Part shown: one piece after another, positions 58,883-64,000 of the stretch
Layout: each line of letters begins with the position of its first letter
Numbering within the stretch: position 1 is the stretch's first letter
Source of the DNA: Pseudarthrobacter albicanus
GTDB lineage: Bacteria; Actinomycetota; Actinomycetes; Actinomycetales; Micrococcaceae
NCBI RefSeq assembly: GCF_018224015.1
Contig: NZ_JAGPOT010000023.1
Coordinates: 1 to 64,000, forward strand
Length of the DNA stretch: 64,000 nt
Direction: 5' to 3'
The notes under the pieces: model-generated
Seen by the model: only the letters and a program-made list of their open reading frames with translations
What the model was told of the DNA's origin: nothing
The model's database searches: none
Position numbers and translations under genes: made by a program

Positions 58883-60862
58883 ATGAGCGGTACGGAGCGA
58901 TACGCCATCCCTGCGGAGATCAGGCGGCCTCCGCCGGACACCGCCCGGAACACCGGCCTGGCAAGGTGGTTGCTGGAGGACCGTGTCCAGCCCGTGGTGG
59001 GCCCGGAAAGCGCAGAGGAACACGCCGGCCCGCAAGCATGGTGGAAGGTCATGTGCCTGACGGGCGTGGACTATTTCTCCACCCTGTCCTATCTGCCGGC
59101 CATCGCCGCGCTGGCGGCCGGGGCGCTCTCCCCGCTGGCGACGCTGCTGATCGTTGCCCTGACCCTACTGGGCATGCTGCCGATGTACCGCAGGGTAGCC
59201 CAGGAGAGCCCCCACGGCCAGGGGTCCGTGGCCATGCTGGAGAACCTCCTGCCGTTCTGGCGCGGAAAGATCTTCGTCCTGGTCCTGCTCGGATTTGTTG
59301 CGACGTCGTGGATCATCACCATCACCCTCTCGTCGGCCGACGCCACCGTGCACATGCTGGAGAACCCGTACCTCCATGATGTCCTGCAGGGCCAGGCCGT
59401 ACCCGTCACCGTGGTGTTGCTGCTGGTCCTGGGCGGGGTGTTCCTGCTGGGATTCAGCGAGGCCGTCGTCGTGGCCATTCCCCTCGTGGCGGTGTTCCTG
59501 CTGCTCAACGCCGTCGTCATAGTGGCCGGGGTCGTCGAGGTTGCCGGTGATCCTGCCGTCCTGGCCCGCTGGACCGGGGACCTGGCCGCCCGCGGCGGAC
59601 CCGGCGGCATCGCGGGACCGGCGCTGATTGCCTTCCCGCTGCTGGTTCTCGGCCTGTCCGGATTCGAAACCGGCGTGAGCATGATGCCCCTCGTCGCCGC
59701 GGAGGGAAGGACGCCGGAAGAACGCCTGGCCTCCCGGGTCAGGAACACCCGCAAATTACTGACGGCGGCGGCCGCCATCATGAGCGTCTATCTCCTCGGC
59801 AGCAGCTTTGTCACCACCGTGCTGATCCCGGCGAAGGAATTTCAGCCCGGGGGACAGGCCAGCGGACGGGCCCTCGCGTACCTGGCGCACCAGCAGCTGG
59901 GCAACACCTTCGGCACCATCTATGACATCAGCAGCATCCTCATCCTGTGGTTTGCCGGTGCCTCCGCCATGGCGGGCCTGATCAATATCGTTCCGCGATA
60001 CCTGCCCTCGTACGGCATGGCCCCGGAATGGGGCCGGGCCGTCCGCCCTGTCGTGCTCGTCTACACGGCAGTCAGCGTGCTGATCACCATCGCGTTCCGT
60101 GCGGACGTCAACGCCCAGGCGGGCGCCTACGCCACCGGGGTCCTGGCCATGATGGTCTCCGGATCGGTCGCCGTCACGATCTCCGCTTTCCGGCGCCGGC
60201 AGCGGCAGGCCGGGCCCGCGTTCGCCCTGCTGTCGCTCATCCTGCTCTACGCGCTCGGCGCCAACGTCGTCGAAAAACCCGACGGACTGACCATCTCGGC
60301 CTTCTTCATCCTGGGCATTGTCGCCATCTCGCTGGTGTCCCGGGTGGCGCGGACCACGGAGCTGCGCGCTGACCTGATCCAGTTTGATGAGACCGCCCGC
60401 CGGTTCATCACCGACTCCCTGGATTACGACGGCGCGCTGAACCTCATCGCGAACCGCCGCCAGGCCGGGGACGCACAGGAATACGCGGAGAAGGAATTCG
60501 AACAACGCGGCCACAACGCCGTGCCCGGCGCCGCCGACGTCATCTTCCTTGAAGTCGACATCATCGACCCGTCCAACTTCGGCGGCACGCTTTCCGTGCA
60601 CGGTGTCGAGGTGGCGGGCTACCGCGTCCTGCGCGTCGAAAGCCCTGCCGCGCCCAACGCCATCGCAGCAATCCTGCTCGCGCTCCGGGACGCCGCGGGG
60701 GTCATTCCGCACGCCTACTTCGAATGGTCGGAAGGCAGCCCCCTGGCGCACCTGATGCGCTACCTCCTCCTGGGCCGCGGCGACACGCCGCCGGTGGTGC
60801 GCGAGATCCTGCGCAGGCACGAGCCCGATCCTGCGCGAAGACCACGCATCCACGTCGGGTGA
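58883..60862 (+). CDS. APC-superfamily permease with C-terminal soluble domain
   Basis: Protein of 659 residues: a 50-residue cytosolic start, about 12 TMs beginning '[20 protein letters not shown]' (APC TM1 with the unwound glycine region), '[20 protein letters not shown]' and '[20 protein letters not shown]', and a soluble C-terminal 150 residues after '[20 protein letters not shown]'. The layout fits APC amino-acid or K+ transporters with cytosolic regulatory tails; the substrate is unknown. Shine-Dalgarno AGGGGA is 6 bases before ATG 58883. Confidence 0.87.
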   Translation: MSGTERYAIPAEIRRPPPDTARNTGLARWLLEDRVQPVVGPESAEEHAGPQAWWKVMCLTGVDYFSTLSYLPAIAALAAGALSPLATLLIVALTLLGMLPMYRRVAQESPHGQGSVAMLENLLPFWRGKIFVLVLLGFVATSWIITITLSSADATVHMLENPYLHDVLQGQAVPVTVVLLLVLGGVFLLGFSEAVVVAIPLVAVFLLLNAVVIVAGVVEVAGDPAVLARWTGDLAARGGPGGIAGPALIAFPLLVLGLSGFETGVSMMPLVAAEGRTPEERLASRVRNTRKLLTAAAAIMSVYLLGSSFVTTVLIPAKEFQPGGQASGRALAYLAHQQLGNTFGTIYDISSILILWFAGASAMAGLINIVPRYLPSYGMAPEWGRAVRPVVLVYTAVSVLITIAFRADVNAQAGAYATGVLAMMVSGSVAVTISAFRRRQRQAGPAFALLSLILLYALGANVVEKPDGLTISAFFILGIVAISLVSRVARTTELRADLIQFDETARRFITDSLDYDGALNLIANRRQAGDAQEYAEKEFEQRGHNAVPGAADVIFLEVDIIDPSNFGGTLSVHGVEVAGYRVLRVESPAAPNAIAAILLALRDAAGVIPHAYFEWSEGSPLAHLMRYLLLGRGDTPPVVREILRRHEPDPARRPRIHVG

Positions 60863-60946
60863 CTGGGCCCTGCACTGATTGGCCCGGCTGATGGGCCTGC
60901 GGTTGCGGCGCTCGCCGTGTTCAGCCCCGGAGTCCCCGAAGGCCGC

Positions 60947-61111
60947 TCAGTCTTTCGGGTCGTCCTCGCCGGCCCGGTGATCCCCGGTCTGTGCCGAGGC
61001 TCGGGAGTCATAGTCCGGGTCAACGACAGGGGAGAGCGCGTCGGCGAGAAAATCTCGGGGGTTTTCGTCTCCGTCGGATTCGGGGCCTTCGTCGGCTGGT
61101 ACATCGCTCAT
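60947..61111 (-). CDS. Small acidic protein
   Basis: 54 residues, about one third Asp/Glu, with 'PRDFLADALSPVVDPDYDSR' in the middle; probably disordered. GAGGTGG lies 5 bases before the ATG (61109-61111 on the minus strand), a good ribosome-binding site, and GC3 is coding-like. It converges on the permease gene. No family recognised. Confidence 0.55.
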   Translation of the reverse strand: MSDVPADEGPESDGDENPRDFLADALSPVVDPDYDSRASAQTGDHRAGEDDPKD

Positions 61112-61175
61112 ACGGCCACCTCGACCCCGGCCAGCGGTTCACGAGCGTACGATCGGGCGCCACGCACCTACAGTT

Positions 61176-61274
61176 ATGTCTGGAAGTCAGAAGTGGGCCG
61201 GAACACGCCGGGCATTCAGCCTCACCCTCGACGGCGGCAGGGTCCGCCAGGCCGCCTTCGAGTTCACCAAATGA
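61176..61274 (+). CDS. Possible 32-residue small ORF
   Basis: Starts ATG 61176 and ends TGA 61272-61274; the product begins 'MSGSQKWAGTRRAFSLTLDG' and ends in basic 'FEFTK'. TACGAT at about 61149-61154 could be a -10 element. It is divergent from the small acidic gene and lies 14 bases before the next gene. Short length makes it doubtful. Confidence 0.25.
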   Translation: MSGSQKWAGTRRAFSLTLDGGRVRQAAFEFTK

Positions 61275-61288
61275 CAGGGGGAGGTGCC

Positions 61289-61669
61289 ATGACGGCACGG
61301 AGCTCAGTTCCAGGCCGGGTCATGTGGGCTGCCTTCACCGCTTTCGGACTGGTCCTGCTGGTCCTGGGCCTGGCCCAGAAGTTCTATCTCGGGACCGTCA
61401 CGGATGCCTTCCAACGGGACCGGACCGGAAACACGCTCATCCTTGCCGGGGCACTGGTGATTCTGGCCTCAGCCGCCTGGTCCCGTCTCCGGACGGATCC
61501 GCTCCGGGTCACCCTGGCGGTGGCAGCCCCGGCCATCGTCGTCGGCTGCCTGAACCTGGTGATCGGAGACAGCCTGCTGCCGCACCTCGGAGCCCTGTTC
61601 GCGGTGCCCGCGGCTCTGGCCGGCATCATCGGAGGACTGTTGCGGTCCCGCCTTGGCGGCCGCAGCTGA
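61289..61669 (+). CDS. Small four-TM hypothetical membrane protein
   Basis: 126 residues with four hydrophobic segments ('MWAAFTAFGLVLLVLGLAQK', 'TLILAGALVILASAAWSRLR', 'RVTLAVAAPAIVVGCLNLVI', 'LFAVPAALAGIIGGLLRSRL'), short loops and a basic C-terminus. GGGGAGG is 5 bases before ATG 61289, which makes this start convincing. Family not recognised; it has the size of SMR-like or DUF-type accessory membrane proteins but no such motif. Confidence 0.75.
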   Translation: MTARSSVPGRVMWAAFTAFGLVLLVLGLAQKFYLGTVTDAFQRDRTGNTLILAGALVILASAAWSRLRTDPLRVTLAVAAPAIVVGCLNLVIGDSLLPHLGALFAVPAALAGIIGGLLRSRLGGRS

Positions 61670-61847
61670 CCCCGGGAACGCAACAGGGCCGCTTCCGGAG
61701 GATGCTGCCCTGTTGGCGGGTCAGGCTATTCAGCCGTTCGCCGGCGGACTCGTTCCTGGTCCGGCAATCTCGAGCTGGGCTGTACGGATGGCCATCACAG
61801 CGGCAGAGGGCCAAACCGCTGTAGCGGTTGAGGACGCTGTTCTCACC

Positions 61848-62190
61848 GTAGCCGTGCTTGCCGGTCAGTGGTTGGAAGCCCGCAAACCAGCCCCACTAAA
61901 AATCGACAGCACCGCCCAGACCGGAAAACTCCCACCGCAGGACTTCGGATGCAGACCTGGGAGTCCTATGAGAGCAACCTGCGTCACCAAGTCCTGCCCG
62001 CCCTTGGCAAGGCGCGCGTGGCCGGCCTCACTACCCGGACTGTGAAAAAGCGATTCTTGGCATGTACGAGAATGAGGCCGGAACTGGGGACAGGACGGCG
62101 GCCATGGCAAGGCAGGTTCTTCAGCAAGTTATGGACTATTCGGTTCGTCAGGGGCATCGGCACGATAACCCCCGTTCGATCCGTTTCCAG
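61848..62190 (+). pseudogene. Frameshifted remnant of a tyrosine recombinase (integrase)
   Basis: Three reading frames in succession carry pieces of an integrase N-terminal/core-binding domain: 'LAGQWLEARKPA' (about 61860-61895), 'WESYESNLRHQVLPALG' with 'KARVAGLTTRTVKKRFLA' (about 61955-62065), and 'AAMARQVLQQVMDYSVRQG' with 'HRHDNP' (about 62095-62175). The catalytic Arg-His-Arg-Tyr domain is absent. So this is a broken, 3'-truncated gene, direct evidence of a past mobile element next to the monooxygenase. The whole 61670-62389 interval has no intact gene. Confidence 0.7.
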
Positions 62191-62389
62191 TTCCGGAGCC
62201 TCGAAAGACTGGCTACTGGCCTCGATGGCAGTCAGGGCCGCACCTGTTTGCCGGCTGAAGGCATTCGGCGAGGTCTTCCAATTTATCGCGCACAAGGGGG
62301 CTTGCGGCAAGGCCCCCGTCATGCCTCAAACTGGCTCAGACGTGCCCGGAAAAGGTGCACAGAAAACGCTTAGGGAGGTGGGGGTCGTG

Positions 62390-63847
62390 ATGGTTGATGT
62401 GATCGTTGCCGGAGGCGGTCCGACTGGGATGATGCTGGCCGGTGAGCTGACGCTGGCGGGGGTGGATGCGGCGATTGTGGAGCGCCGCCCGACGCCGGAG
62501 CTGGTGGGCTCGCGTGCGGGCGGGTTCCACTCGCGGACGATCGAAATCCTCGATCAGCGCGGGATTGCCGACCGGTTCCTCGCCGAGGGCCAGCGCGTCC
62601 AGGCGGCGTTCTTCGGGAACACGACGCTGGACGTGAGCGACTTTCCTACACGGCACCCTTACACGCTCGGCCTGTGGCAGAACCATATTGAGCGGATCCT
62701 GGCCGGCTGGATCGAGGAGCTGGGTGTGCCGGTCCATCGGGGGCTCGAGGTGGGCGGCTTCGCCCAGGACGACAGCGGGGTCGACGTGCATCTCGCCGAC
62801 GGCGGGCCGATGCGCGCGCTGTACCTGGTCGGCGCCGACGGCGGGCGAAGTGCTGTCCGCAAGGCAGCCGGCATCGAGTTCCCCGGCTGGGATGCGACGA
62901 GGAGCAGCCTGATCGCCGAAGTGGAGGTGACCGAGGAGACGCCGGCGGGCATCCGCATCGACGAGGTGGGGATCCACGGGCTGCACCTGATGGAGGACGG
63001 GCGAACCATGCGGGTGGTCGTGACCGAGAAGCAACTTGGACCGGCGACCGAGCCCACCCTGGCTGACCTCGGCAAGGCGCTGACCGAGGTCTATAACACC
63101 GACTTCGGGGTCCACACTCCGACATGGATCTCGCGGTTCACCGACGCCACGCGGCAGGCCGCGGCCTACCGCAGCGGCCGCGTGCTGCTGGCCGGGGACG
63201 CCGCGCACATCCATGCTCCTTCGGGTGGGCAGGGGATCGGGCTCGGCATCCAGGACGCCGTGAACCTCGGCTGGAAGCTCGCCCAGGTGGTCAAGGGCAT
63301 AGCGCCGGACAGTCTGCTGGACACCTATCACGCCGAGCGGCACCCCGCCGGGGCCCGCGCGCTGAAGCACACGATGGCGCAGTCGCTCATGCAGCGGGCC
63401 GACCCGCGCATCGGCGCGTTGGCCGACACGGTGGCCGGCCTGCTGACGATCGATGAGGCCCGGAAGCGGCTGGGCGGGCTCATTTCGGGCCTGGACGTCC
63501 GCTACGACCTCGGGGAGGGGCACCCGCTGCTCGGGCGCCGCATGCCCGATCTCGACGTCGTCACCGCCAACGGCCGGCTGCGCGTGTTCACCCTCCTGCA
63601 CGATGCCCGTGCGGTGCTGCTCAACCTCGGCGCGCCGGGCAGCATCGACCCGGGGCCGTGGGCGGATCGGGTGCAGTTGGTGGACGCCACGTACGACGGC
63701 GGGTGGGAGCTTCCGGTGATCGGTTCAGTCAGCGCTCCTGCGGCCGTGTTGATCCGGCCCGACGGGCATGTGGCGTGGACGGGAGACGGAACTCAGCCTG
63801 GGCTGGAGGACGCGCTGGCCAGCTGGTTCGGGCCTGCGCGGCATTAA
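62390..63847 (+). CDS. FAD-dependent monooxygenase, Rox-like (rifampicin/aromatic hydroxylase type)
   Basis: Protein of 485 residues of the class A flavoprotein monooxygenases: 'VIVAGGGPTGMMLAGELTLA' (GxGxxG), 'YLVGADGGRSAVRKAAGIEF' (DG motif), 'RVLLAGDAAHIHAPSGGQGI' (GD motif), 'LGIQDAVNLGWKLAQVVKGI', and C-terminal thioredoxin-like region 'AVLIRPDGHVAWTGDG'. The order and the 'DVRYDLGEGHPLLGRRMPDL' segment closely resemble actinobacterial rifampicin monooxygenases, but polyketide and phenol hydroxylases share them, so resistance is only possible. ATG 62390 follows GGGAGGTGGGGG. It follows an integrase remnant, which suggests acquisition. The stop overlaps that of the convergent transporter. 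Confidence 0.87.
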   Translation: MVDVIVAGGGPTGMMLAGELTLAGVDAAIVERRPTPELVGSRAGGFHSRTIEILDQRGIADRFLAEGQRVQAAFFGNTTLDVSDFPTRHPYTLGLWQNHIERILAGWIEELGVPVHRGLEVGGFAQDDSGVDVHLADGGPMRALYLVGADGGRSAVRKAAGIEFPGWDATRSSLIAEVEVTEETPAGIRIDEVGIHGLHLMEDGRTMRVVVTEKQLGPATEPTLADLGKALTEVYNTDFGVHTPTWISRFTDATRQAAAYRSGRVLLAGDAAHIHAPSGGQGIGLGIQDAVNLGWKLAQVVKGIAPDSLLDTYHAERHPAGARALKHTMAQSLMQRADPRIGALADTVAGLLTIDEARKRLGGLISGLDVRYDLGEGHPLLGRRMPDLDVVTANGRLRVFTLLHDARAVLLNLGAPGSIDPGPWADRVQLVDATYDGGWELPVIGSVSAPAAVLIRPDGHVAWTGDGTQPGLEDALASWFGPARH

Positions 63848-63999
63848 CGCCCCGCGATGTGGATGGCGAAGGCCGTCACAAAGCCGACGGACGCGGTGAG
63901 GCCGGTGAGCAGGTGATGCTCCTCGAACGCCTCCGGGATCATCGTGTCAGCGAGCATGGCGAGGATGGCGCCGGCCGCGAGGGCGGTGATGAACGCGAC
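63844..63999 (-). CDS. ZIP-type metal transporter, C-terminal part
   Basis: The last 51 residues of a gene entering from the right edge: 'ITALAAGAILAMLADTMIPE', then 'AFEEHHLLTGLTASVGFVTA' and a final TM ending 'HIAGR'. The pattern Ala-Gly-Ala-Ile-Leu-x-Met-Leu-Ala-Asp-Thr-Met-x-Pro-Glu-Ala matches the end of ZIP-family permeases, with Glu/His residues at the metal site. Its stop (TTA on the plus strand, 63844-63846) overlaps the monooxygenase stop. Confidence 0.6.
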   Translation of the reverse strand, partial: VAFITALAAGAILAMLADTMIPEAFEEHHLLTGLTASVGFVTAFAIHIAGR

Positions 64000-64000
64000 G

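Overview
The window looks like a chromosomal segment of a high-GC actinobacterium, most likely Micrococcaceae (Arthrobacter/Pseudarthrobacter-like). The grounds are: GC-rich third codon positions; a bacterial proteasome activator ending in GQYL; a c-di-AMP riboswitch in front of a peptidoglycan hydrolase; a GTP-type PEP carboxykinase; a DUF559-type protein; and several genes whose start codon lies 6-7 bases after a TANNNT -10 element with no Shine-Dalgarno sequence (leaderless pattern). The genus is an inference from gene content, not from a marker gene.

Layout. 1-4.3 kb: the end of a probable taurine/sulfonate dissimilation cluster (class III aminotransferase cut by the window edge, phosphotransacetylase, YeiH-type and TauE-type anion/sulfite exporters). 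4.4-6.5 kb: a broken SMR efflux gene, a small hypothetical gene, a secreted EEP-family nuclease/phosphatase and tRNA-Ser(CGA). 6.7-10.6 kb: a tightly packed dehydrogenase / PTPS-like / glycosyltransferase trio that may act on a pteridine, followed by an AlkZ-like winged-helix protein. 10.6-13.2 kb: tadA, PAP2 phosphatase, upp, VOC protein. 13.2-23.7 kb: a cell-envelope block with two paralogous GT39 polytopic glycosyltransferases, a GT2-GtrA fusion, a lytic-transglycosylase-like protein behind a c-di-AMP riboswitch, a sensor kinase/response regulator pair and a divergent Gly-rich membrane-anchored protein. 24-32.4 kb: an orphan OmpR-type winged-helix regulator with a long AT-richer leader, a SixA-like phosphatase, small membrane proteins, and an operon of a degenerate ABC ATPase, a YhgE/Pip exporter-like protein and a TetR regulator behind an 18-bp palindrome, then a flavoprotein disulfide reductase. 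32.5-39.5 kb: GntR regulator, tRNA-Arg(ACG), pckG with CRP/GlxR-like and other palindromes in its promoter region, and the hmp-nsrR nitric-oxide module with a phosphomannomutase upstream. 39.6-52.5 kb: RecQ with a C-terminal PRTase-like domain, MFS transporter, tRNA-Ser(GCT), prolyl oligopeptidase, FAD/NAD(P)-binding protein, two-domain VOC protein, DUF559-type protein, tRNA-Ser(TGA), quinone oxidoreductase and PadR regulator. 52.6-61.7 kb: cstA with its YbdD partner, bpa with a small follower, hypothetical and secreted proteins, an APC permease and three small genes. 61.7-64 kb: remnants of a tyrosine recombinase, a Rox-like FAD monooxygenase, and the cut end of a probable ZIP-type transporter.

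Genome-scale signals. Four copies of a palindromic element built on GGGCAGATCAGGGCGGAT and its complement lie in intergenic spaces at 35.7, 43.4, 49.3 and 50.5 kb. Other long perfect hairpins occur at 30.8 and 48.2 kb, and the latter supplies the stop codon and the last residues of the gene before it. No CRISPR array, intact transposase, rRNA operon or replication origin was seen.
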